Assembly (NCBI GenBank): GCA_037957365.1
Contig: JARHVA010003166.1
Coordinates: 620,001-684,000 of the forward strand
Source: Torreya grandis
Taxonomy: Eukaryota > Streptophyta > Pinopsida > Cupressales > Taxaceae
DNA: 64,000 bases
Reading direction: 5' to 3'
Shown one piece after another: positions 11,801 to 22,890 of this stretch (the first letter of the stretch is position 1; each line of letters opens with the position of its first letter). The position numbers and the translations under genes are program-made. The notes beneath the pieces are model-generated. The model was not told where the DNA came from. It saw only the letters and a program-made list of their open reading frames with translations, and made no database searches.

Positions 11801-13061
11801 AAAACATTATTATTCCCACATCTCCATATCATTATAACATATATATGCCTACCTTCAAGACCAAATTATACCTCTAGACCATTCACGTAATAAAAAAATA
11901 CTTCATCCATAAAGCCTCTCATTATACCATACTTGGATCTACCCTATATCATAGAAGCTATGATGGAACTTTGCTTCATTATTTATCTTTAGTAGAAAAT
12001 TTATTAGTATTTAGGGAAGTTAATAAAGTAATGTGTGGATCCAATACTAGTGGGGTAATCTTTTCCAATAAATTGTTGTGTATTGGTTGTTACTAGACGA
12101 TTATGGAAATATATTCAACTCCTTATGTGAAGAAGTGTGTAAAATGTTAGAAGAATGCTAATCTGATACATGCTCTAGCCAAGATGCTCAAAGCACTGAT
12201 AACACCATGGTCATTATTAATGTGGGGACATAACCTCATAGTCAAGATAAATCCTACATCCTCAGATGGACATAAATATGTTCTTACTACTACCAAATAT
12301 TTAACTAAGTGGGTGGAAGTCATTCCTCCCACTTACATAACTCGTAATCATATATCTAAATTCATAATTATCCATTTTATTTGATGCTATGGTATACCTT
12401 CTGATATTATATCTGATAATGGTAGATCATTTAAAAACAAATATGTTAAAATCACTTTATACCCAATACTATATAAAATATCTCTACTACCTACTACCTA
12501 CAAGGAAATGGCCAAGATGAGGCTTATAATAAAACCATTGTCAATATCTTGAAGAAGATTGTCAATGATGTTGGTCAAAATTGACACTTAAAACTATTTA
12601 ATTCCCTCTAGGTAGACTGTACACATTTTTTACTCCAACAAAAGCTACCCCATATTTACTTTTTTATTTAACTATAGCCATTCTTATTGTTGAGATTTAT
12701 TTTCCTTCTCTCTATATTTCATGGAACACATCATTGTTGATGAGGACTATAGAATAAATCACTTATAAAAGCTATACTTACTTGATGGAAAATCTTGAAT
12801 AACCTTCAAGCTTATCCTAACAAATTATGAAGCCAATATAATAGGTGCAGTAAGCATCTAAAATTTGAGATTATTGACATTGTGTTAACATAAAGTCAAA
12901 AGAATGTCAATGCTAAAACAAATAAGAAGGAAAAGTTTCAACCCAACTAGCTAAGGCCTTATGTGTTTATTGGTTTTAGAGCATATATAATCTCCATGCT
13001 AGAAGGAGATGAGCTTGACAAACCAATGAAAATAATGCACCTCAAACATTTTTATGCTTGA
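11801..13061 (+). pseudogene. pol: E2 integrase remnant and end of pol
   Basis: Integrase would insert the cDNA. TILGSTLYHRSYDGTLLHYL (from about 11927) leads into the zinc-binding region, ending at YVKKCVKC (12128-12151). WGHNLIVKINPTSSDGHKY (12223-12280) holds the position of the first catalytic acid, here Asn instead of Asp. KYLTKWVEVIP follows, and GIPSDIISDNGRSFKNKYVK (12391-12450) holds the second (SDNG). The third is near NGQDEAYNKTI, in another frame. The C-terminal tail DELDKPMKIMHLKHFYA ends in TGA at 13059-13061, a tail conserved among these plant elements. It has multiple stops and frameshifts. Confidence 0.85.
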
Positions 13062-14429
13062 GGTACTCAAATTATTGTCTACAAGGATCATTTAAGTTAT
13101 GCCACACTATACCATTCTTCACATCATACTATACCCTATATTTTTCCCACCATATCTTAACCATTTTTCAACACGTTATTTTTAAATAACCCTTACCTAT
13201 CACTTTTGGCCTTGGTTCCAATTCATTTTTACTTCAAGAAAATTTAATGGTTTCTATCAGATGTAGTTTTAGTATTTATTTTAGATTCAAAATTTTGAGT
13301 GGTAGTATATGAAAGTCATATGACAATGGTCCTAGAAATTACATCCTTCATTTATTGTTTAACTCTATATCATTTCTCATTCTAATAATTACAACTACCT
13401 ATGGGAGAATTAGTACCATCAACCCTTGTCTTTGTTTCCTAATTATAACATATTTTTATCAAATTAGGAACAAGTCATTTACCATACATTATCACATTAC
13501 CTTGCATTCACTATTACCATAATCTTACCATTTGCCTATACCTGAACTTGATGGTACTTAGTCAGATGCCTTTGTGTAGGTGGAACTACACTGACTTGAG
13601 GTCTTATAGGACTATATAGGTAGTATTCAAATTATATTGAGGTTATTTCATTCACCCCTTTACCAGACTCACCATTTTTCAATAAAATTTTATTTTGAAT
13701 GATTTCACCATTTTGTGAGTTGGACTATGTTGTATCTCATAATTCTATATTGAGTTGAGATACCAAAACACCAAAACATTGGAAACACTTTCCAAGATTT
13801 CACCTCTTTATGAATAACTATAGTGGCTTGAAGTATTTTTGGGCTATATAGGTAGTGCTCAGCATTTTCTAAGGTCATCTCAACCACCCTTATATGAATG
13901 CTCTTATTGTTTAATGAGAAGTTTTAGTTTGAATGTTATCACCATTTTGAGACCACAATAAACCAAGCTCTCACCATTTTGTGATTTGGAACATTCTATA
14001 TCTCATGATTATCCATTGAGTTGAGATGCCTAGAAATTTTCAAAAAACATTTGAAACAATTTCAAAACTTCTAAACATTTTGAAAGACCTAGAAAAATAT
14101 TTAAAATCACAAAATCATGACAATTGCCTTAGAATTTCCATCTAAGATAGAATTCTATAAAATGTTTTTGGGATGGACTATCTTATCTATCTAGATTCAT
14201 TTCTAGGCTACTTGTCTTTTTTCTTCCCATTTCAGTGAGAAATACATCAGCCTAAGGTCTATACGAACTCTTTAGGTAACACTTGGATACATGGGGTATC
14301 TTGAATTAGCTCAACCATGACCCTTTTCTTCATGATAACTTATTTGCCTTAAGGATTTGGGTCCTATAGTTATTTCAAAAGTAATCACTTGTCCTTTAGT
14401 TTCCCCATCCTTATTATTTACTTATGATC

Positions 14430-14600
14430 TCATCATTTTGTGAGCAATTTATATTTGAATGCTCTCACCATTTTATGAGAAATTTTTGGATGAAAGCTCT
14501 TGTCATTTTGTGAGTAACCTTAGCCAATGATCTTGCCATTTTATGGGTAACCATAGCCAATGATCTCACCATATTATGATTTCATCATCATTTTAATCCA
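14430..14600. repeat. Degenerate ~36-bp repeats built on CTCACCATTTTGTGAG
   Basis: About five units start near 14430, 14461, 14497, 14530 and 14568, each holding a variant of CTCACCATTTTGTGAG, whose ends CTCAC/GTGAG are complementary. Outlying copies lie at 13702, 13945 and 13970. Confidence 0.6.
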
Positions 14601-14990
14601 TAGAAGTAGTAAACATTATGAATTACCAATTTAGTTCACTAGTGGGTGATTGTGTCTTGTGTTTTAGTATGTTTTTATCTTAAACCATGCTCTCACACTT
14701 GTATGATTTTTTTGTGTTGATGCTTTAATGATTTTGATAATCACCCCCTCTTCTCCTATTCACTCTCCATGTTTTGAGACCATTCCTTTTTTCCTCTATA
14801 CGATAATCATGTTTTATTATCATCATTTTTATTCTATCCCATATCCTAGGAGAACTAAATTTGTCTTGAAGTTCATGTGACCTATTGTCCATAGAACTAT
14901 GTAGGTAGTGTCCACTTGCCTAGTACATCTTGAGTCAACTTAGCTACCCCTTATTATTTCTTATATTCCCCCCATTTTGTTTGTTTATAT

Positions 14991-15190
14991 CATTGTTCCT
15001 TATAGCCCAGAGAAAACATTTACCATCTCATTTATGTCATTGATCCCTATAGTCTAGGGATAATGTTTGTCTTCTCACCTTTGTCATTATTTCCCTATAG
15101 CCTAAGGGAAACCTTGTACCATTTATTCTTATTTCATTTTACTTGTGTCATCACTATCTATCCTAGGGGTAACCCTATTACCAAGAGTAA
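14991..15190. repeat. 47-bp tandem repeat array
   Basis: Units start exactly 47 bp apart at 14991, 15038 and 15085, with a decayed fourth near 15149. Each contains a variant of TCCCTATAGTCTAGGGA, an inverted repeat with TCCCTA/TAGGGA arms, followed by ATTTACCATCTCA-like bases. Confidence 0.85.
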
Positions 15191-15239
15191 CACCTCTATT
15201 ACACATGCATGAACAATTTCTATTCTATTTATACTAACA

Positions 15240-15520
15240 TTGTGACTAACTTTTTTGTATATTATTGTTTGTTTAGATTGGTTTATTTATTTTCCTTGTG
15301 TGTTTATAATATTTTTGCTTATTAAGATATTCTTTGCCTTAGTCTTGTTTGTTTGTCTATTTATATAATCTATTTGTATTGTTTGTTTATTTTTGTTTGT
15401 TTTATTGGTGTTTGTTTAGTGTATTTTGTTTTGTTTGTTTATTTTGTTCTATTTATTTATTTGGTTATTATTTGTTTGTTTGTTTGTTTTTATTGATTTA
15501 TACCTTTTTGAATTTTTGTG
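15240..15520. repeat. T/G-rich low-complexity tract (TTTG/TTTA)
   Basis: Irregular runs of TTTGTTTG and TTTATTTA with no unit order; no feature inside. Confidence 0.8.
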
Positions 15521-16303
15521 TTTCTTAGTTGCCATAGGGATATTGCATTTTATTTACATTTAAGTCTTGATTGTCCATATCTTGTACTTATGTTGTGAAT
15601 GTTTGTATCTATTCCTAAACTTGGTTTATTTATTTTACATTTACACTTGGGATTTGGTTGTTCATATATTATTCCTAAGTTGTTTATATTTGCATTTAAA
15701 CTAAGTTTTCCATGCTTAAGGTTTACATTATTATTATAGTTGTTTAAAATTATGATTCATAATATCACAAGATATAATAACAATTAGGCCAATTGACCTA
15801 TTTATCAATGTAATGGGTAGTACTTCTTTGATATCAAAAACTTGGCATATCCCAAACATGAACCAAAAACATATTAATTAAATCATAAATGCATAGTAAT
15901 CCCTATTAGTTAGGATGTGGATCTTCATAATATAAGGTCATCCAAATTCATATTATCCTTTCTATTAGTTCAATGTCAATCCATGGTTATGGGTTCATTA
16001 AATGAGTTTTTTTGGCCCTATTATGTCAAATCGATAGTTATCCCATGTTTCTTGATCAGATAAATTCATTGACCATTCTATTTGTATCAATGCAAATAAA
16101 TATAAGCATATTCGCATTAGAAGTTATAATCAAATCATTCACATTGATCAATTCTTATTATTCTATTACATTCCTCATTCTATTTTATCCAAGTTATGGG
16201 TGAACTACATTAGCCTAAGGTATGTTTATGCCATTGATATGGTTTTTATGCACAATAAATCTTAATGAGGTAGATTTTAACATTTTGGGATCATAATGGA
16301 GGT

Positions 16304-16467
16304 AAAATCCACTCCAAGGAATGAGTTGTAGATATTTTATTGAACAAATAGGCGATGGAATATTAGACAAGGCATACAGGTTGTTAAAATCCACTCCAAG
16401 GATGAGTTGTAGATATTTGATTGAAAAAATAGGTGATGGAATATTAGACAAGGCATACAGGTTATTA
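16304..16467. repeat. 82-bp tandem duplication, specific to arm A
   Basis: AAAATCCACTCCAAGGA begins at 16304 and again at 16386. The copies are nearly identical. Arm B has a single copy (from about 39988), so the duplication arose after E3 integrated. Confidence 0.92.
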
Positions 16468-16564
16468 ACCAAGATTATGTATGGATGAATGGTATCTAAA
16501 ATAAATTAAAACTAATAGGTGAGTTGGTAGATGGATTGATAATAATCTAAAGTGGGTAGATCTT

Positions 16565-16576
16565 ATAAATAAACTC
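16565..16576 (+). promoter_or_regulatory. TATA-like box in LTR arm A (paired at 40187-40198)
   Basis: CTTATAAATAAAC is conserved in both arms about 340 bp from the left end. On the other strand it reads TTTATTTATAAG. If E3 is minus-oriented, as its gag-pol is, this would leave a short R-U5 after a very long U3, a usual proportion. The strand on which it works is not settled. Confidence 0.35.
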
Positions 16577-17459
16577 CAAAAGAGGGAAAGGGTAAAGAAT
16601 ACAATAAGGATATATGATTTAAAGAATTAAATTTTGGGTTGGTTTATTCATTGACAAGTGTTTTTATAAATTACATTTATTTCTAGAAGCTATTAAATGT
16701 GCATAGACAAACACAATCAAGTAGTCTAGGATAATTTGATATAGGAAACTCAAAGATCTAGGTCAAAGGTTGATCTTTTTGGGGTGGATATTTCACACCC
16801 ATGATTATAATATTATGACTCAGATATGGGAGGTATCTAGGGTATCTTTTGTACACACATAAAATACTATATTTGAGAAAACACCTCTACACACTTATAA
16901 AAATGAGACAGTCAACCTGATTGCATATAATCAAAAATATTTGCTATCTCTCCAGTAGTGATTACACATATAAAATAAATATATTAATAATAATGAGAGA
17001 AATATTTCATATCTATTTCACACTTATAATTATTTAATTAAACAACCAAAAAGATAAAACCTAATTACACAAAATATGGAAATAAAAAGCCGCAAAACAT
17101 GCGTGACAATCAAAATTTGATTTCCTCATGTATTAAATTTTCTAACTCTTGAAAATGATGGTTGTAGATGTACATATAGAATTGGGGATGGGTCACCTCA
17201 TCCTTCAAATGTATGTAAAAATTTTAGTTAGATGATGTAATTAGAACCACATTTCTAATTATAGTTTCAAAACTGAATGTGTACATATTCATAGTTAGCT
17301 TACAATTGTCAAAAGTAAAGTTAGCCTTTTACAATGTGATAAAATGTGTGCATTATTTATAAATAATTTAAAAAAAATTAATATTTGAGTTATAAAAAAA
17401 TCATACTATGAGTATAAAAATAAACACCCTTCTATTAAAATGCACAAAATTATCCTTTG

Positions 17460-18037
17460 AACTAAGGCTGGATGCATTGATTGTGGGATTCATTTACATA
17501 GACACTTGTGCTAAACTAGAATTTGCATCATCACTCTTCTTCATCATCTCCAACTCAAGATAACATTTGTGTCCTACATCATGCTACTATCTAATAATGT
17601 CTAAGTTGAGTAATGAAAGTCTATGCACCTTGTTTACCTATTCAAGGAGATTGACATGCTTTGTATTTCTATTTTGTAAGTTGATATTGAAAATTTATAC
17701 TTATATCACCTTAATTATAGAAAAACTCATCTTAGATTCAATGTCTTTAAGTGATAATCCCTAAAGGCTATGATTAAAATTCTTGGATGCTACCTAAAGG
17801 AGTTGATCAAAATTGATCATACTAATAAGTTTGCTTATAGTGTCTCTTAGATAAATTCAATTCTTATAAGATTTATAAAATGAGAGATTCATGTATCTAA
17901 TACTTTGGCATTACTACCCCAGCTATTGTGATCCACTCTCTATCCTTTTAAGTCTTCATTACCACCAAGTTGAGGATATTTGAAGCCTCTAATCGTATCA
18001 TCAAATCAAGATGGCTATATGCCTTATTTGTAGTATA
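17460..18037 (-). pseudogene. Unrecognised long LTR reading frame, copy A, C-terminal part
   Basis: This is the C-terminal continuation of the reading frame at 29313-32756, cut off by E4. Minus-strand pieces such as FNQLL-stop-VASKNFNHSL, DIESKMSFS and LLNLDIIR have exact counterparts in arm B at about 41100-41460 (ASDNFK, DIEVELSFARNKVTKV, LLNLDIIRHHYDARHKYYLD). Preservation of the same frame in two diverged arms argues for former coding. Function unknown. Confidence 0.5.
18033..18037. repeat. E4 target-site duplication, left
   Basis: GTATA, identical to 29308-29312. The unoccupied counterpart in arm B is a single GTATA at 41676-41680 in matching flanks. Confidence 0.95.
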
Positions 18038-18361
18038 TGTTGTCCCCCAAAAATATCAATCATTTTTTGGACAACATTTGAACTATTTTGAATTATTTTG
18101 GCCCCATAGGCCAAAATTATATCTTCCCTTCCCAAAAATTATTCTATGCATTCAAATTCTCCATTTTTCAAGTTTTTTAGATTTCTATGAACTCTGCAGA
18201 TATGTTTCTATGAACTCAACATGCTTGAAATCAGCAGGTTCAAAGGCTTTTATAGGTGAGTTCAATCAAAATAAAAAGTTTCCAACACTTAGTCATTTTC
18301 AAGATTGGTTTAATGCCTTGGTTCAACCAAAAGAGTTCATCGACAAGCTTCTATGTAGTGT

Positions 18362-18660
18362 TTGAACCATTGAACCGTTGAACCTTGAACCATTTTGGTT
18401 CAATAGGTTCAATGGGTTCAAAGGTTCAACAGCTTTAAAACACTTATCAAAGAGAAAAATTCTTGAACCATTGAACCACTTTGGTTTGAAGGTTCAATAG
18501 GTTCAATGGGTTCAAGGTTCAAACATCTTCGGTAAAGGTTCAAAGGTTTAATGCAGTTTGGTTTGACACAGTCGGTTCAAATGGTCAATTGAATGAGTGG
18601 AACAAAAGATTGAACCATTAAACCATTGAGCCAAATATTGGTGCAATCAGTTAGTTTAAG
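18362..18660. repeat. Field of GGTTCAA / TTGAACC heptamers in E4 U3
   Basis: More than twenty copies of GGTTCAA, or its complement TTGAACC, or one-base variants occur in about 300 bp, often 10-15 bp apart. At 18385-18403 they form the perfect 19-bp dyad TTGAACCATTTTGGTTCAA. The same field is at 27065-27350 in the 3' LTR, with the dyad at 27089-27107. Confidence 0.9.
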
Positions 18661-18959
18661 TGGCTAAGGAAAGTAAAAATCATGAGAGCGGAAGCTGCTA
18701 GGTGCCATCTCCCAGACACATTATAATTCATCTCTAAAAAGTAGTGAAACATGCCACATGTCCCTTATAAAGCTTAGCAAAAGCTGACAAGTGTCAACCT
18801 CCACAGTTTCTTCCTTTTGTTTCAATATTAAGTAAGAACTATGGTGGGCCCCAGGAAAATTGGTAAATTAAGTGGAACGTGACATGTGTTTGCATTTGCA
18901 GTTTCTCATAAGCATCTCTCAGTGCACACAGAAGGTGCCAAGTGGCAATGGCAAAAGGT

Positions 18960-19378
18960 TTCAATATGTTTCTCTATAAAGTAGTGGAAGCCACCACGTG
19001 TCATCTTCCACAAGAAACTAATATAAGTCCATAGGACTTTCTGAAGGTAGCTAGAGTGTAGTGGAGACTGCCACATGTCATCTTCCATAGGAAACTAATA
19101 TGAGTCTCAAGGACTTTTTGAAGGCAGCTAGAGCGCAACGGAGACTGCCACGTGTCATCTTCTACAGGAAACTAATATGAGTCCCAAGGACTTTCTGAAG
19201 GTAGCTAAAGTATGGAAAAAATTGACAAGTGTTAGCATCTAAGTGAATCTAAAATGAGTCCCAAATGTTTTTATAGTATAGCTAAAGCTCAGTGGAGATT
19301 TCCACGTGTCCTCTTCCATAGGGCTTTCAAAAATGTTTCTAAAACTTTTATAGACAAATGAAAGCTACCATGTGTCCC
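18960..19378. repeat. 77-bp tandem repeats with G-box/ABRE-like cores in E4 U3
   Basis: CCACGTG or one-base variants fall exactly 77 bp apart at 18994, 19071, 19148, 19225 (decayed) and 19302. Each is followed by TCATCTTCC-like bases, then GAAACTAATATGAGTCC and AAGGACTTTCTGAAGGTAGC. Looser copies of CCAAGTGTC and CCATGTGTC extend from 18750 to 19530. CCACGTGTC is the core of plant G-box/ABRE elements bound by bZIP and bHLH factors. The array is repeated in the 3' LTR (27690-28080). It is probably an enhancer, by inference. Confidence 0.85.
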
Positions 19379-19834
19379 ATTATAACTCAGCAGAGTATGA
19401 CAAGTGTTTGTATTTGCATTTCAAGTTTCCTACTAGTTTCTAAGCTTCTCTTAAGCCTCTCTTAGATCCTAGTGGATACTGCCAAGTGTCCTGGTATATT
19501 TCACAATAGAACATGCCATGTGTCAATTGCAAGTTTAGTGACCAGACAAAGAGATAGCCTAAGATCTCATAAAAGGGATAAAAACATAGCTAAAAAAGGA
19601 GGAATGATGAAGAAGGACAAGAAATACCCATGCATGGGATATGTTTCTAGCAAGTGAAGCAGTCCACCAGCTAGACATTGGAGAACATGAACATTCAATG
19701 GCATGACTCGTTTCTCTACCTTGAGAAAAGCAAATGGGCAACTATGCCCGATTCCAGCATATCTTCTTGACAAAATTTAAAATGTATTGAATGCAACATG
19801 ATATGTTACTACTCAAAGGTCTTTCTTGGAGAGC

Positions 19835-19840
19835 TATATA
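19835..19840 (+). promoter_or_regulatory. TATA box of E4 LTR
   Basis: GAGCTATATATTGGACTC is conserved in both LTRs (3' copy near 28540). It lies 1.8 kb into the LTR and just downstream of the repeat arrays, the place expected for the U3/R promoter. Confidence 0.6.
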
Positions 19841-20642
19841 TTGGACTCTCTTATTATTTTAGAGAGATCTTTTGGTTATCAGAAACTAAATTCTGCCCAA
19901 ATTAAAAGGCATTATTGAGACTTTGAACTCAGATTGTTGATCATATTTTGTTATTGGAATAAGAAAGCAAGTGACTTTTCAGAATTTTTGCTATAATAGC
20001 TTGGTTGTTAGGGAAATTGTTCTTATGTCTATTTCCTTAATACGATTTTAGTTCCTTTAATTAAATAAGCAGAATTAGTGAAAGTAGTTAGGAAGGTGTC
20101 TTGAACTCAATTGTAGAGAGACTTTGTGCCTACACAATTGCCTTTAGTATGTTTGTCTTTTCTATTCCTATGTAAAGGATCTTGGGATGAATTTGTGCCC
20201 TCATTATCCTTCATATCTCACTCTTTGGTAGTTGAGGTGGAGACTTTGTGCTACATTTCATCCTGTTGTGTTACTATGCCCTTGGTTACCTATTGCAATT
20301 ACTACCAGAAAGATTCTTGTTGTTTGCTAAATAGTACTTTTGAAAGAAGAGGAGTGCTTTCTATCATTACTCTTAAGATTTCTCCCTTGATCCCTCAACA
20401 TCATCTCTGAAAAAAGAGAGATGGATGGTGTTGTCCTACCCTAAGTGTTATTTTTAGCACAAATATATAGTATATAGCTCCTCATATTTAATAGGGAATG
20501 TCCCCTTGATGAGAGGAGAGATTAGTCCCATTTTCACATGGTAAACTTGCACATTTGGCTAACCAATCTCTCTATGTCGTGGTGAATATAACTATTTTTC
20601 TTATTAGTTAGCTGAGTGACAAAATATTCAGCCAATAGTTTT

Positions 20643-20660
20643 TGGTGACTTTGTTGGGGA
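20643..20660 (+). promoter_or_regulatory. E4 primer-binding site, tRNA-Arg type
   Basis: TGGTGACTTTGTTGGGGA begins five bases after the LTR. It matches the complement of a plant tRNA-Arg 3' end, TGGCGACTCCACTGGGGA as I recall it, at 13 of 18 positions, with four of the five mismatches being C to T. A tRNA-Arg primer is known for Tat/Ogre elements. Confidence 0.7.
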
Positions 20661-20924
20661 AGAACACACAGTCTGAAGCCTCAAGCTTCAAGCTGAAGTA
20701 ATGCCAATTCTTTTCCATTTTTGTTCTATAATATAAAAACTCCACACTATATAAGAATCAAGAGGGATAAAATTATTGTTCACCCTGTATTCGAGTTGTT
20801 ACAGCAGAGTAATTTTGATCCATTTCCTTCACCATCTCACCTCTGATGAACTAGGAGCTTTCCTCCTACTAAAGTTAGGTCTCCATTACTAGGCAAAGCA
20901 TTCACTTCTATTGTTAATAAAGAT

Positions 20925-22240
20925 TTGCCAATACTTACCCCTCTGAGATTTATTGCCCCTTTCCATAGTCATATAATGGTAGTTCAAGGCCCTTGGGGTA
21001 ACTCTTTTAGCCCACTCAATTTAACTCCACCTCTACATGAGCTACCACACAGATCAAGGAAGAATTTCCCCAAATTCTTTGGTGATGGGAGAGTTCATAT
21101 TGATGAACATATTACAGCTTTTAGCATAGCTTGTGGCATAATAGGGGTGGAATTTGAAGATGTAGTAGTCAGGCTATTTATAGAGACATTACAAGGTGCT
21201 GCTACAGATTGGTTCTACCATCTGCAAGCTTGGTCAGTGACTGACTGGAACACCCTCAAAGCCAAGTTTGAAGCTAGATTCAAACCTATAGAAGATGCAC
21301 ATGCCCTTTTGGCCTAGCTCACATAGATGAAGAATGAGCCTCATGAACCAATGAAGGACTTCATAGCCAATTTTGATAAGCTGAGGAATAGGATTCCTAC
21401 AATTGCTCAGCCAACACCTAAAAACCTCAAATGCTTCTTCATCAACTCGTAGCTACCTGAAGTGAATTTTCTACTAAGACAAGCTGGCCAAATAGACCTT
21501 GATGAAGCTCAAGATTTGGCCATTAAGGTAGAAGATGACCTTATCTTAGGTAGAAAGATAAGGAGAGACCCTAATAAAAATAAACCCTCATCATCTTTTA
21601 AATATCCATCTATAGGCACCACTGATCCAATAGTTTAGAAGTTGGTAAATGGGTTACTTGCTCTCAACAAGAAAATGGCACAAGGAATGCATTCTACTCC
21701 TTCATACAGAGATATGCCAAGGAGGACATTTCCAAATTAGTCATACCAGGGTAATGCTACCAAGAATCAAGGGCAGCTAAATCATCTTCCTCCCCCATAG
21801 GGGAAACTCACCATTGAAGCACCCCCAGCCAATTCAGCAGTGGGATATCTTGAAACAGAATTTGATTTCTCTTTCCAGCCTAAATTGAACCAAGAAAATG
21901 ACACTGATATCCTAACTGAAGGTCAAGAAGAATCAGCTAGTGACTCCAACATTAGTTTCCTGAATTACTAGGATGAACCCAGAGGTAAAGGAGATGCAGT
22001 TGATGGATCATATGCTATATTCACCTGGTCCCAAAACTAGTCAGCCTAGCAAGCTGATAAAGGAAAATCAAGGGAAAGTTCTTAGCCTACAATCTCAATT
22101 GTTAAATGAGGAACTTCTCTGCCTTTCTAGTCAAAGGACCCAGTGAGTAATAAAAAGGTAAGTACATCAAGTTTGCTTTCACCTTCAAATTCAATTTTGA
22201 AAATCATTCCTCCCCCCTACAAACTAGAAGGTTGAATTGC
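20925..22240 (+). pseudogene. gag: E4 gag
   Basis: Starts MPILTPLRFIAPF. The first 131 codons are open. SRKNFPKFFGDGRVHIDEHI (about residues 44-63) and GAATDWFYHLQAWSVTDWNT (about 90-109) are the retrotransposon gag (capsid) domain, followed by FEARFKP. Readthrough continues with MKNEPHEPMKDFIANFDKLR and a Pro/Ser-rich tail to about 22240. About ten TAG stops lie in the readthrough, nearly all at positions where a Gln (CAG) reading would keep the frame. No zinc knuckle was found. It would form the particle core. Confidence 0.85.
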
Positions 22241-22489
22241 CTTCCTCTATTACTATTCTGATTCAATCATTTGACATAATTGATCATGTCAAGAAGACCA
22301 AAATTTAAATGAGTGAGTTTGAATATTTACAATCTAATCCTAAGTAGCTGGATAGGTTAGTTGAGTGTGTGAAGAATAAGGTCATCCCTCCAGGACAAGA
22401 TGTTAAGAAAGTAACTCATGATCCCCCAAGGAACATGTCCATCCCAAACAATCTTGTCATTACTCCTCCTACTACCCCTAAGAAAATAG

Positions 22490-22890
22490 AGCCTTTCTAT
22501 TTTTCCCTATTAATAAATGGTCACAATCTGAGCAACTGCATCTGATAACATCATGCCTGCCAAGGTGGTAGAATCTCTTGGTCTCACACTGACCAAAACA
22601 TTTGGGAGATGTTTCTCCATGGAAAACAAAGAAGTGCCACTACTAGGATAAATCAAGGATGCCCAATTTTCATTTTCCACCTTTCTAAAAAAGAGAATCA
22701 AGATGATTGTCCTAGTGGCCGATGTCCCAACATCATATGGCATCATTCTTGGGAAATTTTTTTGCAAAGATGTTGGTGGATAATTGAGCATGGACCTATC
22801 CAAAGCAAGGATCCCAGTTAAAGGCATTATGCAGAGGCTACTCCTTGAAAAAGAAGAAAAATATGTGGTCACTCAAACATCAGCACCTAA
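22490..22890 (+). pseudogene. pol: E4 aspartic protease, active site deleted
   Basis: FYFSLLINGHNLSNC leads to where Asp-Ser-Gly should stand. The sequence instead passes, with a frame change at about 22530, to SDNIMPAKVVESLGLTLTKT, so the catalytic triad is gone. Further on, FGRCFSMENKEVPLLG, KKRIKMIVLVADVPTSYGII and LGKFF show the flap-to-C-terminal part with the usual hydrophobic-Gly segment. Two in-frame TAA stops occur. It sits between gag and the RNase H-like domain. Confidence 0.8.

Larger units (their letters stand above)
11113..16228 (+). mobile_element. E2: Tat-like Ty3/gypsy element, 3' half (first segment)
   Basis: Plus-strand pol begins abruptly inside RNase H at the E1 LTR boundary and proceeds through a second RNase H and integrase to a stop at 13059-13061. 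A repeat-rich 3' region follows to 16228, where E3 interrupts it. The continuation is at 45642: motifs such as the ACTACCTATGGGAGAATTAG block at 13390-13416 reappear near 45918-46060. The split gene-like unit GAACTACATTAGCC (16202-16215) and TCTTGGGTTAGCTCAGCCAC (from 45649) rejoins into the unit seen intact near 14240-14330. RT and the 5' LTR of E2 must lie left of the window. Confidence 0.75.
13062..16228 (+). other. E2 3' region between pol and LTR, made of short tandem repeats
   Basis: No coding signal is seen; the 60-codon minus ORF at 13705-13887 lies in repeats. The DNA is a mosaic of small repeat families. One is an irregular unit with ACTATATAGGTAGT followed by a TCAACCACCC block (near 13610, 13845, 14905; decayed form at 14270). 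The others are TCTCACCATTTTGTGAG units, a 47-bp array and a T/G-rich tract, listed separately. Long repeat-filled 3' untranslated regions are typical of Tat elements. Confidence 0.6.
16229..18037 (-). mobile_element. E3 LTR arm A, left part
   Basis: It aligns with arm B from TGGTTTTTATGCAC (16239; B 39943) almost without a break to the E4 insertion at 18037 (B about 41680). Shared blocks include TAAATAAACTCCAAAAGAGG (16569; B about 40190) and GATCTAGGTCAAAGGTTG (16756; B 40378). The left part contains an 82-bp duplication absent from B. The 63-codon ORF just before it and the plus ORF at 17567-17764 are chance frames. Confidence 0.8.
18038..20637 (+). mobile_element. E4 5' LTR
   Basis: 2600 bp, from TGTTGTCCC to GCCAATA; the terminal CAACA has decayed to CAATA. 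Parts in order: a 109-codon open stretch (18039-18365), a field of GGTTCAA/TTGAACC heptamers, a 77-bp G-box repeat array, a TATA box at 19835, then R/U5 with an AGATTTCTCCCTTGATCC block. The open stretch is also open in the 3' LTR, but nearly all differences between the two change an amino acid, so it shows no sign of protein selection. Confidence 0.93.

Noticed and set aside
17970..18365. 131-codon ORF in the E4 5' LTR, also open as 26731-27069 in the 3' LTR
   Set aside because: The two LTRs are recent copies of each other, and of about 20 base differences some 16 change the amino acid. That is what neutral drift gives, not a maintained protein. The start codon of the first lies outside the LTR.
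22510..22872. 120-codon minus ORF over the E4 protease
   Set aside because: The plus strand carries protease motifs in this interval; the minus frame has none.
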